Positions 16,778-25,731 of a DNA stretch of 64,000 bases are shown here, piece by piece. Within the stretch, counting starts at the first letter, position 1. Each line of letters opens with the position of its first letter. The notes beneath the pieces are model-generated. The model was not told where the DNA came from and did no database searches. It saw only the letters and a list, made by a program, of their open reading frames with translations. The position numbers and the translations under genes are program-made. This DNA is from Pseudomonadota bacterium (lineage in GTDB: Bacteria > Pseudomonadota > Gammaproteobacteria > Steroidobacterales > Steroidobacteraceae): assembly GCA_021847105.1 (NCBI GenBank), contig JAJZUT010000008.1, forward strand, positions 1 to 64,000, given 5' to 3'.

Positions 16778-17544
16778 CGTGCTTCCTCGATTTCAGTGAT
16801 GCGCACCGCCGCCGCCTCGTACCCCAGACTCAGGGCCCGGCACAGATGTGCGAGCGCTCTGGCTTTACTTCGGGCAACACCGCGGCCATCGGCGTAGGCG
16901 CTGCCGAGGGCGAACTCCGCCGGCGCGTTCGGCTGGCGAACCAGCTGGCGCAAAATGCGCACGCTCTGCTCCTGGTAGTAGCGCGCCATGGCAGGATTAC
17001 GTGGCATGAAGGTACCGGCGCCGTACTTGCTTGCAAGCGCCGCGGCACTACCGGCGAGCTGCTTGGGGGCGACGCCCACGCGAAACCAGTACGCGGCGCG
17101 CGACGCGCTTCGTCTAGTGCCCGTGCCATGCAGATAAGCATTCGCGAGTTTCCGCGCCGCGTGCATGTTCCCCCGCTCCGCCGCCCAGCGGTACCAGCGG
17201 ACTGCGCGTTGCGGATCCTGCGGGACGCCGAGACCTGCACTGTAGAGCTGCGCCAGAGCGTACGCTGCCCACGGACTTTGGTACCTCGCCACCGCTGAGC
17301 GCATCGCCCGTGCGGCCTGCGGATAGTCCTTCACTGCAAGCTGCTGCAGGATTCGCTGCTGCGCCGCTTGCGCAAGCGCTTCGCGAGCGAGGAAGCGCCG
17401 CGCCTCGAGGGCGCAAGCGCTCTCTCCTACCGGCGCACGAACTCCGCCGGGACGTCCGGGCCCGGCAGCCAGAACCGTCGCCGGCGTCAGCATCGCTACC
17501 ACCAGCACGCCCCCCATCGCCCAGCTGCGGACTCGACCGCTCAT
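16774..17544 (-). CDS. Secreted Sel1-repeat (TPR-like) protein
   Basis: A 256-residue protein with an N-terminal signal peptide (hydrophobic stretch GGVLVVAMLTPATVLA, residues about 11-26) and Sel1-like repeats from about residue 75: AAYALAQLYSAGLGVPQDPQ and AARKLANAYLHGTGTRRSAS are the two clearest, with a later weaker one at FALGSAYADGRGVARSKA. Such repeats bind other proteins. ATG 17544 has a GGGAGG site 8 nt upstream; an earlier start at 17607 would bury the signal peptide. The GTGA overlap with the phospholipase C gene resembles the PlcR-type partner genes that follow or precede plcH in pseudomonads, so it may assist lipase secretion. That is inference. Confidence 0.75.
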   Translation of the reverse strand: MSGRVRSWAMGGVLVVAMLTPATVLAAGPGRPGGVRAPVGESACALEARRFLAREALAQAAQQRILQQLAVKDYPQAARAMRSAVARYQSPWAAYALAQLYSAGLGVPQDPQRAVRWYRWAAERGNMHAARKLANAYLHGTGTRRSASRAAYWFRVGVAPKQLAGSAAALASKYGAGTFMPRNPAMARYYQEQSVRILRQLVRQPNAPAEFALGSAYADGRGVARSKARALAHLCRALSLGYEAAAVRITEIEEAR

Positions 17545-17688
17545 ATGGCTCGCCTCCCCACATCCACACCCCCGGGCTTCGCCGCCGTACCGGCCAGCAA
17601 ACCGCATGCGCCCGGCGCGGCACGCCGCCGCTCGAGCGTACGCTCGAGCGAGGCGCCTGCTGCCTGCTCAGGCGGCCTGCGGTCTCCT

Positions 17689-20337
17689 CTATTCATGTCG
17701 CGTAAGATCATAATGAACGTTCAACGAAATCACCCGCGGGCGCATGGGCGTCTCGGTCAGGATGAACATGGATGAACTCGTGGACAGACTCTTGTTGACG
17801 TCGGTGAGATTCGAGCCATCCAGGGTGACCGTCCAGTCGCCCCTCGACACGCCGATCGCGGCATCATAAGTCGTCCACCCCGGCTGATTGTACGTCGCCA
17901 GGTAACCTGCGGCGGAATGGGTATGACCTTCATGCTGAAATCCGGCCTGAACGAACGGGAGGTAATCGCCGATCATCCACTCGTAGCGCACGCGCAGATT
18001 GGCCTCGAACGGCGGGGAATACGCGAGCGAACTGCCCTTCGCGCCGTAGACGTTCTGAACTGGCAGGGCAATGCCCTGCACATATCGCGTCGTGATCGGC
18101 TTGCCGAAGCCGGGACTCCCCGGATTATTGTCGATCAGCGCCGGGGAATTGACGAGCTCGCTGCTGTTCCATGCGGCAGATCCCTGCACCGAAAGTCCGG
18201 TGAACAGGCGCGCCGCGGCCTGCAGCTCCACGCCGCGCACGCGGTAAACCGGCCCGTTCGTGCCAAAACTGACGTTTCCGAATCCGCACGACGGACAGAA
18301 GAAGCTGGTCTGCACGTTGTCCCAATTATCCTGGTACAGCGCGCCATTGACCATCAAATGATGATTGAACAGCTCGCTCTTCCAGCCCACCTCGTTGTTC
18401 GTCAGCAGATCCGATCCGTAGGCCTTCGGCGTGACGTATTGCGCAAGCCCATTGGCATCCGGCAGCAGCGCGACCGCACCACGATTGAATCCACCGGGGC
18501 GATAACCCTGCGAGTAGGTGTAATAGACCATCAGGTTCGGCGTAACATGCCAGCTCAGATCCGCGCGACCGAGATGACCGGTCAAGACCTGACTGTTCGG
18601 AACCTGCTGGTCTAAATTCACGCCATTTGAATGCAGGCACCGGCCGAAATAACCATTGGCGGCCCCTTGCTTGCAGCCGAAGCTGCCCACGTCACCGCCG
18701 AGCAGTCGGTCGAACATGTCAAAGTAGCGCATGCCGCCGGTGATCGTGAGCTCCTTCGGCACGATGTCGTAGCTCACCGAAAGGTAGGCCGCCTCCTGGC
18801 GAAACGTCCGCTGCTGATCGTCGGTGAACGCGGTGACGGAGTTGCGCAGTCCCGGCTGATTGGCCGTCTCGCCGGGCGGTGGCCCGATCGGCAGGAAGCA
18901 ATTAGCCGTCGGTCCGCCCGGGGCGCACTGCGGAACCGTGCGATACAGCCAGTTGGTGACGTCATCCACCTGGTCGTTCTCGTAGAACAGTCCGGCGATA
19001 CCGCGCAGACGCCAGGTCTGCGGCGTACTGAGGCGCAGCTCCTGGCTGAGATGCCCGTTGTGTAACGACTCCTGCCAGACTTGCGCGGGCGAATAGCAGG
19101 TCGCATTGGCGTTGCCGATCGTCGCGGAATAGGTCACACCGGTGCACTGATAGTAATAGCCGTATCGCCCGCGAGCATAGTTGGTATAGTCCCCCTGAGA
19201 CTGCGTGTCGCGTGAAAGGTACGATCCTGCATAGACGACGCTCAGCGCACCGATCCGACCGTGAACCGTCAGAGCGGTGTTCTCGAACTTGTCTTTGTTG
19301 TATGACGGCGCGAACAGATTGACCGACAGCGGCGGCAGCGGGACGCCCCCGCTTGGCTGCCCCGCCGCACTCAGGACCGTTCCCTCGGAGCCATTCGGCA
19401 TCTCATAAAAGACACCCTGCGCATCCATGCTCTGGTACGTCTGCTCGATCAGAACGTTCCAGTCTGCATTGATCCTCCACAGCAGCGACGCCCTGCCGCC
19501 CTTGTAGCTCAGCGGATTGATGTGGTTTGCCGCTATCGGGTAATTATTGACCGACGCGCTGTTCATCGGAACGACGCCCCCATTCTCGAGCGCCAAGCCG
19601 AGATCGGTGCCACTGCGCGAGAAAGTCGCAGGCAAATTATTGATGTAACCACCGCGATCATCCGTGAACACCACCAGGCGCGCCGCCAGTCTGTTCTTGA
19701 CCAGAGGCAGGTTCAGCACCGCATTGCCATCCGTGTTCGGATCACCATGCGCGGTGACACCGTAACCGGCATTCACCGTCACCTGAAAGGCATCGAGTTT
19801 CGGCTTGTTGGTAATGAAGCGAACGGTTCCGGCTTCCGATCCGGCACCAAACAGAGTTCCCTGCGGGCCCTCGAGCACCTCGATGCGTTGCAGATCGACC
19901 GCATAGACATCCAGAGAGCGGTCCGGCATCGTAGTTGATTCATTATCGAGATACAGAGCGACATTCGGAAAAAATGCCCCAGCGGTATCACCGAAGCTCG
20001 GCGCTCCGAGAGACAGGCCTCGTATGAATACGTCGAAGTATCCGGGTCCGAGCCCGCCGATCGTGACATTGGGGATGTACTTGACGTAATCCGCGAGCGT
20101 TTGCACATTCAGCTTCGTGAGCGTTCGGCCGGTCAGCGCCTGCATGGTGATCGGCACATCCTGCGCGTTAACGGCGTAGCGGGTGGCGGTGACGATGATG
20201 GGCTTCAGCTTCGAATTCACGCCACTCAGCACCGAACCGGACGCCCGGTCTGCATGCACAGCCGATGCACCGAGAATCGCCGCGACCGCGACGGAAATCC
20301 TGCTGCATCCCTTACGACTTAATTGACTGACTCTCAC
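17689..20337 (-). CDS. TonB-dependent outer-membrane receptor
   Basis: An 882-residue TonB-dependent receptor with a signal peptide ending near AVHA (residues 25-28). A TonB-box-like KPIIVTATR segment is at 45-53, and the plug domain is about 55-170 (DVPITMQALTGRTL, FIRGLS, RIEVLEGPQGTLFGAGSEAG). The 22-strand barrel follows, ending VISLNVHYDLTRHE. It belongs to the large family of receptors common in carbon-scavenging proteobacteria, and the substrate cannot be read from sequence. The final residue is not aromatic: the end is YDLTRHE rather than a terminal F/Y, slightly unusual. GTG start with a GGGGAG site. It lies upstream of the Sel1/phospholipase genes, so uptake of lipid-derived material is possible. 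Confidence 0.92.
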   Translation of the reverse strand: MRVSQLSRKGCSRISVAVAAILGASAVHADRASGSVLSGVNSKLKPIIVTATRYAVNAQDVPITMQALTGRTLTKLNVQTLADYVKYIPNVTIGGLGPGYFDVFIRGLSLGAPSFGDTAGAFFPNVALYLDNESTTMPDRSLDVYAVDLQRIEVLEGPQGTLFGAGSEAGTVRFITNKPKLDAFQVTVNAGYGVTAHGDPNTDGNAVLNLPLVKNRLAARLVVFTDDRGGYINNLPATFSRSGTDLGLALENGGVVPMNSASVNNYPIAANHINPLSYKGGRASLLWRINADWNVLIEQTYQSMDAQGVFYEMPNGSEGTVLSAAGQPSGGVPLPPLSVNLFAPSYNKDKFENTALTVHGRIGALSVVYAGSYLSRDTQSQGDYTNYARGRYGYYYQCTGVTYSATIGNANATCYSPAQVWQESLHNGHLSQELRLSTPQTWRLRGIAGLFYENDQVDDVTNWLYRTVPQCAPGGPTANCFLPIGPPPGETANQPGLRNSVTAFTDDQQRTFRQEAAYLSVSYDIVPKELTITGGMRYFDMFDRLLGGDVGSFGCKQGAANGYFGRCLHSNGVNLDQQVPNSQVLTGHLGRADLSWHVTPNLMVYYTYSQGYRPGGFNRGAVALLPDANGLAQYVTPKAYGSDLLTNNEVGWKSELFNHHLMVNGALYQDNWDNVQTSFFCPSCGFGNVSFGTNGPVYRVRGVELQAAARLFTGLSVQGSAAWNSSELVNSPALIDNNPGSPGFGKPITTRYVQGIALPVQNVYGAKGSSLAYSPPFEANLRVRYEWMIGDYLPFVQAGFQHEGHTHSAAGYLATYNQPGWTTYDAAIGVSRGDWTVTLDGSNLTDVNKSLSTSSSMFILTETPMRPRVISLNVHYDLTRHE

Positions 20338-20597
20338 CGAACTCTCCCCAGCGCGCTCTGGCGCACGATTATTGGCAACAGACGATGTCGCCCACGGCGA
20401 CCACCACCGCGACCGGTGGCGCGTTCCCGATCGACCGGCAGCATCCTAAGGTGTACATCGTTATGGATGACACTGACGAAAAGTGTCTCGGGAACAGGTG
20501 GCCGCAAGAGTATCGATGATGATTTTTGCGATATTGTTGCAGCAACACCCCGTCAGGAATCGCGAGCCGCCGGGCACGAGTCCGCAGCGTCGGGAAG
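20338..20597. promoter_or_regulatory. Upstream region of the TonB receptor, with a TGTTGC-A-GCAACA palindrome
   Basis: This 260-bp gap holds no gene I can support. It contains a 13-bp palindrome at 20535-20547, on an A/T-richer stretch (20515-20545) that may carry the receptor promoter. The binding protein is unknown. Confidence 0.3.
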
Positions 20598-22004
20598 TCA
20601 GCTTGAGTGCACGTGAGCGAGATTGTTGCGCACGAACTGGATGTGTTCACGCAACTGGTAGATCTGCTCGGCGTGCGAGCCGGGCATCTTGCGCAGAATC
20701 ACCGCCCGCTCGATCTCGTGCAGACGATCGAGCAGGGCCGCTCGCCGTTGCGGCGTCAGTGGCCCGAGCGACTCACGCTCAAGCGCCATCAGTTCTCCGT
20801 AACGGCGGTGAATGCGGCTGTTGACGCGCCAACCGTATAGCTGCGGCAGATAGCGCAGCCCCGGGATCAGCACGACGATGATCGGCAGAAGGACCAGAAT
20901 CACACGGTTGACGAAGCTCGCGACCCAGAACGGCAGGTATCGGTAAGTGAAACTCTGATCCCCCGTCTTATAGAAGCGCGCCGCCTCCGAGTCGAGCGAA
21001 TAGGTGTAGGTCGCGGTATTCGGAAACTCGTGCGCCGCGTGCAGCAGCGTCGCCCGACCGTACACCTGTTGCGCCGCCTGAATCAGCAGGTCGCACAACG
21101 CCGGATGCAGGTTCTCGTGGGCGAGCAGCTCAACCGCCGGACCCAGCAGCACGATCGGCCGGTGAGGCAGATTTTCTCCCAGATCAAACGCCCCGGCGGG
21201 GATGTGCAACTCGTGCAGGTAGGGAAATCGCCGCACATAGGCGGCAGCCTGGATGAAATCGAACAGCCGGATACCCGGGGTATGGAGCATTTTTATGATC
21301 ACCGCCGGTGGCGTCGAATCCCCCGTCAGAAAGATCGCATTGACCTTGCCACTCAACAACGCATCGCGCGCCGCCGAACCCTCCAGGTCGACAAGCCGGG
21401 TGCGTCCGCCCGGCACAATTCCGTTCGCCTTCAACAGCGCGAGTGCCAGAGTCCGCGTACCACTGCCGGCCTCCCCGATGGCAATGCGCTCGCCGCGCAA
21501 CTGGGAGAGTCGCTGCAGGCGCGGGCCGCGGTAAAAAATGGTAAGCGGCTGATAAAACATGCTGCCGAGCGAGACCACCTGATGTCCATCGCCGTCCTGA
21601 TCGTCGGCCGGCGCAGCGCCGAGCCCGCCATGCACGCGGGTTCCTGACTGCACCAGCGCAATGTCGACGCGCGAGCCTGGCTGATTGATCCGCTCCAGAT
21701 TCTGCGCCGATCCCTCCGAAGGCAGAATCTGCAGCCTGATGCCATTGCGGGCGAGAATCGCTCGAAAGCGCTGTGCCGCCAGTTCGAACGTGCTGCCGGG
21801 CGGGCCAGCGCTCATCGTCAGGGAGTGCGGCGGCGCAGGTTGCACGAAGTGCAGCGTCAGCCAGATCGCCGCTGCCGAGAGCAGCAGTATCGGAAGCAGG
21901 GTGTGGGCCAGATCCGACCAGGAGACGGTGGTGACCTTCAGCGCCGCCGAGCTGCGGGTGGCTTCGGGTGCGGGCGACTCGTTTGAATGTTCTTCAGGTG
22001 GCAT
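20598..22004 (-). CDS. TAXI-family substrate-binding protein with membrane anchors
   Basis: A 468-residue protein. An N-terminal membrane segment (about residues 34-52, [20 protein letters not shown]) anchors a TAXI-type TRAP substrate-binding domain. Visible family features are [51 protein letters not shown] and [16 protein letters not shown] second hydrophobic segment ([22 protein letters not shown]) is near residue 375, followed by a charged cytoplasmic-like tail. No DctQM-type permease gene is adjacent, so it is not a standard TRAP transporter component; it may sense a ligand or feed an unlinked permease. ATG 22004 is chosen over upstream starts that run through the divergent wrbA promoter region. 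Confidence 0.75.
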   Translation of the reverse strand: MPPEEHSNESPAPEATRSSAALKVTTVSWSDLAHTLLPILLLSAAAIWLTLHFVQPAPPHSLTMSAGPPGSTFELAAQRFRAILARNGIRLQILPSEGSAQNLERINQPGSRVDIALVQSGTRVHGGLGAAPADDQDGDGHQVVSLGSMFYQPLTIFYRGPRLQRLSQLRGERIAIGEAGSGTRTLALALLKANGIVPGGRTRLVDLEGSAARDALLSGKVNAIFLTGDSTPPAVIIKMLHTPGIRLFDFIQAAAYVRRFPYLHELHIPAGAFDLGENLPHRPIVLLGPAVELLAHENLHPALCDLLIQAAQQVYGRATLLHAAHEFPNTATYTYSLDSEAARFYKTGDQSFTYRYLPFWVASFVNRVILVLLPIIVVLIPGLRYLPQLYGWRVNSRIHRRYGELMALERESLGPLTPQRRAALLDRLHEIERAVILRKMPGSHAEQIYQLREHIQFVRNNLAHVHSS

Positions 22005-22116
22005 ACGCGCGCAGTCTACCATCGGCGCTCGCCACCGACGTCGGGCCATTGACCGCGCCACATTCGGCCAGAGAGACGTATACTTGCGCGCTCAGCAGCA
22101 CACGGAGATCCACAGC

Positions 22117-22722
22117 ATGGCAAAGGTCCTGGTCCTGTATTACTCTTCCTACGGCCACGTCGAGCGCATGGCGCGGGCCGTCGCGGAAGGCGCCGCGTCG
22201 GTCGCCGGCACCTCAGTGACCGTCAAGCGCGTCCCGGAAATCGTCCCCGAGGAGATCGCGCGCAAGGCGGGCATGAAAGTCGAGCAGAGCGCGCCGATCG
22301 CCAGCGTCGATGAACTCGCCGACTACGATGCGATCGTGTTTGGAACGCCGACACGCTTCGGCAACATGGCCGCGCAGATGAGAAATTTCCTCGACCAGAC
22401 CGGTGGCTTGTGGGCCAGAGGAGCACTGGTCGGCAAGGTTGGCAGCGTGTTTGCTTCCACCGCCACCCAGCACGGCGGCCAGGAGACGACCATCACCAGT
22501 TTCCACAGCACGCTGCTGCATCATGGCATGATCATCGTCGGCCTGCCGTATGCGTTCCCCGGCTTGACGCGCATGGACGAGATCACCGGCGGGAGCCCGT
22601 ATGGCGCCACAACACTCGCCGCCGGCGATGGCTCGCGTCAGCCGAGCGAAAACGAGCTGTCCGGAGCCCACTTTCAGGGCCGTCACGTCGCAGAAATCGC
22701 CGCACGCCTGACGCGCAGCTGA
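22117..22722 (+). CDS. wrbA: NAD(P)H:quinone oxidoreductase WrbA
   Basis: A 201-residue flavodoxin-fold quinone reductase, which reduces quinones by two electrons and protects against redox cycling. The FMN phosphate loop is [12 protein letters not shown] (residues 8-19); [21 protein letters not shown] and [12 protein letters not shown] complete the flavin site, and [11 protein letters not shown] is a family signature. Size matches WrbA. A GGAG site precedes the ATG at 22117. It is divergent from the TAXI-protein gene. A strong hairpin follows the stop. Confidence 0.95.
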   Translation: MAKVLVLYYSSYGHVERMARAVAEGAASVAGTSVTVKRVPEIVPEEIARKAGMKVEQSAPIASVDELADYDAIVFGTPTRFGNMAAQMRNFLDQTGGLWARGALVGKVGSVFASTATQHGGQETTITSFHSTLLHHGMIIVGLPYAFPGLTRMDEITGGSPYGATTLAAGDGSRQPSENELSGAHFQGRHVAEIAARLTRS

Positions 22723-22734
22723 CCCACACCTACC

Positions 22735-22761
22735 GCCATGCCGGTCCCAGGCCGGCATGGC
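22735..22761 (+). terminator. wrbA terminator hairpin
   Basis: A 10-bp perfect stem (GCCATGCCGG / CCGGCATGGC) with a 7-nt loop, 12 nt after the wrbA stop, followed shortly by GATTTT. Typical intrinsic-terminator geometry with a short U-run. Confidence 0.7.
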
Positions 22762-22828
22762 GTGATTTTCAGGCACCTCCGAATCGGGCGCGCCGGCCGC
22801 GCAGTATCCGCACGGCCCCCTCCGCTAG

Positions 22829-24190
22829 CCTGCACTATGCATGAAGGAACGGATTTCATGGTCATGCGCGCAAGTTTGGCGATGTCGAGGCGGGATGTCG
22901 AAGCGCGGCGGTGATTCTGCCAGTCGTTGCGATGCACACAGGTGGCGGGCAGGTGCAGCACGATGCGCCGCACGGAAGACTCTACCCATGCGCCGAGTTT
23001 CATCAGGTGTTCGCGCAGGGTGCTGACCTGGGCGGATCGGAGGGCCGTGCGGGCGGCCCGCAGACGCAGCTCCTGGTAGAGCACGTAGGCGGCGGCGCTC
23101 AACAGGCCGCGCAATTGATTGGCGAGGAAGCGACTGCAGCTGGTGCGGTCGATTTCCAGGCCATGATGCAGCTCTTGATCGGATTCTCGATGTCCCCGCG
23201 GGCACAGTAGATCGCCTCGTACAGATGCCGGGACGAGTGCTTGCGGTTGGTGACCACGAAACGCCGGTTGTCTTTGGGCTTGCGCCCGGGATGACGCACG
23301 ACCTCGGCTTTGATGATGACGCGGCGGCGCTGATCCCAGGTGCCGGCGGCATAGCGGGTCTCGCTATACAGATGCTCGGTCTGCCCCGTTTCGCGCGACA
23401 AGCGTCGGGCAGTGCCCATCAAGCGCGCGGCGCGACGCTCCAGCCCCTTGTTTTTCCCCATCGCCACCACGTACTCGAGCCCCTCGCGTTCGAGGAAGGC
23501 GAACATCTTGGCGGCGGCGAAGCCGCCGTCCAAGCGAACCCGCAACCGTGGCAACAGCCGCGAGAGGATCCCGATCGCCCCGACCCCGGCATTCGCATTG
23601 CCGGGGCGCAGCGCGTAGGCGAACAGATATTGGTCCGCCTCCCCGTTGAAGGTCAGGAACCCCGCTGCCGCTCGATCACGGTGTCGGCCAGCGCCATCCC
23701 CATCCGCAACAGATCCGCGCGATCAAAAGCGTTCTCAAAGCGCGAGAGCGTCGGCTGCAAGGCCAGGTCCTCACCCCGGAGCGGATCGCGACCACACAGC
23801 AGCTTCTGGATCGGGTCGGCGCCCAATCGGCCAGCATCATTACCATCCGGATAGCACGCGATGGCATACAGCCGCTGGCGCACCAGATCCCCGATCCCGT
23901 GGCGAATCTTGCCCGACTGGCGCGGGTCTCTGATGCCGTCGATCAATGCATCGGTCAGACCCAATCGCCGATCGCAGGCTTGCTGCAGGAAAGCTCCGCC
24001 GTCGCAACTGGCATGGTCCTGGTCAAATTTAGCGACCACCGCCTTGACGCCAAATCCGAAAACAGAACACGCTGTCGTGTGCCGTCGTCACCCATACAAA
24101 GGCCTTTTTTGTGCGAGAAAACACTTGTGGTAAAGCGTTTCTCGCACGATCTAGGCCTTTGTGCTTTCTCAATTCATGAATTATTCAGGT
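22829..24190 (-). mobile_element. Decayed IS1380-family insertion sequence
   Basis: About 1.36 kb bounded by imperfect 17-bp terminal inverted repeats: CCTGCACTATGCATGAA at 22829-22845 and the complement of CCTGAATAATTCATGAA at 24173-24189 (13 of 17 match). CTAG occurs on both flanks (22825-22828 and 24191-24194), consistent with the 4-bp duplication of this family if one extra base belongs to the right end. A subterminal inverted repeat (24097-24161) pairs CAAAGGCC...GTGCGAGAAA with TTTCTCGCAC...GGCCTTTG. The element is shorter than usual IS1380 members (about 1.65 kb) because the transposase gene has lost internal sequence. Confidence 0.8.
22846..24039 (-). pseudogene. IS1380 transposase, frameshifted and deleted
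   Basis: Three consecutive reading-frame pieces on the minus strand together resemble one IS1380 DDE transposase. Piece 1 (24039 to about 23653) is the N-terminus: FDQDHASCDGGAFLQQACDR, then IRHGIGDLVRQRLYAIACYP. Piece 2 (about 23640 to 23120) includes FNGEADQYLFAYALRPGNAN, RLDGGFAAAKMFAFLE and GTWDQRRRVIIKAEVVRHPG, ending GDIEN. Piece 3 (from about 23114) has RGLLSAAAYVLYQELRLRAA and VRRIVLHLP. Between pieces 1 and 2 the roughly 40 residues that normally carry the first catalytic Asp are missing. No functional transposase can be made. Confidence 0.8.
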
Positions 24191-24310
24191 CTAGACGGCT
24201 TCGATCGAGCCTATCGTTTATGCGACGGTAACGGATGAACAGTCTTAACGAGGGGGCAAACCGACCGGCGTGAACTCGCACGCGGGCCGGTCTGCCCGCC
24301 CATTCGCGCT

Positions 24311-24715
24311 TCAGTTCCGGTACGCCGGTCGCAATGCGTAGGCACCATCCCCGAGCAGCGCCACGGCAATCAGGCTGATCGTCCAGAAGGCCGGATATTC
24401 CCATCCGCCCCCGGGATTCGTGAATAACCAGCCATTATGGCCGTGCACCATGATGATGGTGCCGAGCATTTCGGCGGCCAGTGGCAATGCCACCCAAGGT
24501 GCGTACAGCCCGAGGATCAGCGCCAAGCCCCCGAGCAACTCGAGTGCGATCACGCCGTAGGCGGCAATCGCAGGCAGACCGAGCGAAGCAAAATAACCCA
24601 CGAAGCCCGGCACAGTGAAAATGAAGATCTTCAATCCCACGTGTGCCAGGAACAGTACCCCCAGGCTTACGCGCAGCAGCGTAATGCCATAGGGCGCGGT
24701 AGAGGTCTTGATCAT
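24311..24715 (-). CDS. DoxX-family membrane protein
   Basis: A 134-residue DoxX protein with four membrane segments (about 12-30, 45-60, 65-85, 105-122). Family features are LLRVSLGVLFLAHVGLKIF, VIALELLGGLALILGLY and the HGHNGWLFTNPGGGWEYPAF loop. DoxX proteins are small inner-membrane proteins linked to quinone-related redox and thiol stress; their exact chemistry is unsettled. It lies 82 nt after the dioxygenase gene on the same strand, an arrangement often seen with pirin or DODA genes under a LysR regulator. ATG 24715 fits the family start better than 24742. Confidence 0.85.
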   Translation of the reverse strand: MIKTSTAPYGITLLRVSLGVLFLAHVGLKIFIFTVPGFVGYFASLGLPAIAAYGVIALELLGGLALILGLYAPWVALPLAAEMLGTIIMVHGHNGWLFTNPGGGWEYPAFWTISLIAVALLGDGAYALRPAYRN

Positions 24716-24797
24716 GTCGAACTCCCAGGTTGGTTGAAACAAGAACGTTGCACGGCGCGGCCGGTGTCAGGTGCCGTTGCTCCGAAGCGTCGCCGCA

Positions 24798-25631
24798 TCA
24801 GGACGGAACGGGCGCGGGTGGTTTACCGAAGCGGAAGCTGGAAACCGTGAGTCCTCCGAAGAACGCCTGCTCGTGGTACGTCGTCTCGCCCGGCTCCTCC
24901 CAGGCAGCACCCACAACCGTCATCAGCGGGAGAAGGTGGTCCTCGCGCGGATGCGCGATACGAGCTGCCGGAGCGTCTCGCCAGTGGGTGAGCCGATCGG
25001 CCCGTTTCTCGGACGACGCTTCAGTCAGACTGCTGTGCAGCCACGCATCGAATTGCCGGGACGCTTCGTACCCGGTGGAGTCGCGCATCAGCCGTAAGTT
25101 GTGGAAGCTGAGGCCGCTGCCGATGATCACTACACCCTCGGCACGCAACGGCGCGAGCGCACGCCCCATCCTCAGATGCAGCGCCGGATCGAAGCTCGCA
25201 TCGATCGAAAGCTGCACGATCGGCAAGGTCTCCTCCGGATAGAGCGGCTTCATGACGCTGAACGTGCCATGGTCGAAGCCCCGCGCCGGATCGGACCTAG
25301 CGTTGATGCCCGCGGCGAGCAACAGGTCCTGAACGCGCCGCGCCAATTCTGGCGAGCCAGGCGCCGCGTATTTGACGTGATAGAGGTAATCCGGGAAGCC
25401 GTAATAGTCGTAAACCATGCCCGGCTTCTCGCCTGAGGACACCGCCAGGCCGCGCTCTTCCCAGTGACCGGTGACGACTAACGCGGCCTTGGGGACATCG
25501 CCGAGTTCACGACGCATGCTCAACAGCGATTGCTCGAGCTGGGTCATGGCGGATCGAAACTCACCGCTCATGTACGGCCAGGGCCCGCCGCCGTGGCTGA
25601 CGAAATAGGTGGGTAGCTTGAAGTCGCTCAC
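24798..25631 (-). CDS. DODA/LigB-type extradiol dioxygenase family protein
   Basis: A 277-residue class III extradiol-dioxygenase-fold protein of the 4,5-DOPA dioxygenase (YgiD-like) group. Metal-ligand histidines are visible in YFVSHGGGP (near residue 12), GHWEER, DHGTFS and SGLSFHN. Members open catechol rings with O2 and a mononuclear metal. The physiological substrate is not evident. The GTG start at 25631 has an AGGAG site 8 nt upstream; an in-frame earlier start at 25688 would run into the intergenic operator. Transcribed with doxX and divergent from a LysR gene that probably controls it. Confidence 0.88.
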   Translation of the reverse strand: MSDFKLPTYFVSHGGGPWPYMSGEFRSAMTQLEQSLLSMRRELGDVPKAALVVTGHWEERGLAVSSGEKPGMVYDYYGFPDYLYHVKYAAPGSPELARRVQDLLLAAGINARSDPARGFDHGTFSVMKPLYPEETLPIVQLSIDASFDPALHLRMGRALAPLRAEGVVIIGSGLSFHNLRLMRDSTGYEASRQFDAWLHSSLTEASSEKRADRLTHWRDAPAARIAHPREDHLLPLMTVVGAAWEEPGETTYHEQAFFGGLTVSSFRFGKPPAPVPS

Positions 25632-25731
25632 GGGAGTACTCCTGAGGGGATGCTGCGTCGGTGAGGACTCTGATACTTTTCCACACATTGATCAACGCAC
25701 ATTGAATTGATGAATACTTTCCTATAGGTTA
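25632..25731. promoter_or_regulatory. Divergent LysR/dioxygenase control region
   Basis: A 100-bp A/T-rich gap between the dioxygenase and LysR starts. TTGATCAA (25688-25695) is a perfect 8-bp palindrome, and a related TTGAATTGATGAA follows at 25702-25714. These could be LysR contact sites; the exact T-N11-A box is ambiguous. Confidence 0.35.

Noticed and set aside
20369..20650. 93-codon reverse-strand frame before the TonB receptor
   Set aside because: Overlaps the end of the TAXI-protein gene, irregular codon use and no family features.
24097..24161. Inverted repeat as an independent regulatory or att site
   Set aside because: It lies within the IS1380 element just inside its right end, and the second relic has a related sequence, so it belongs to the IS.
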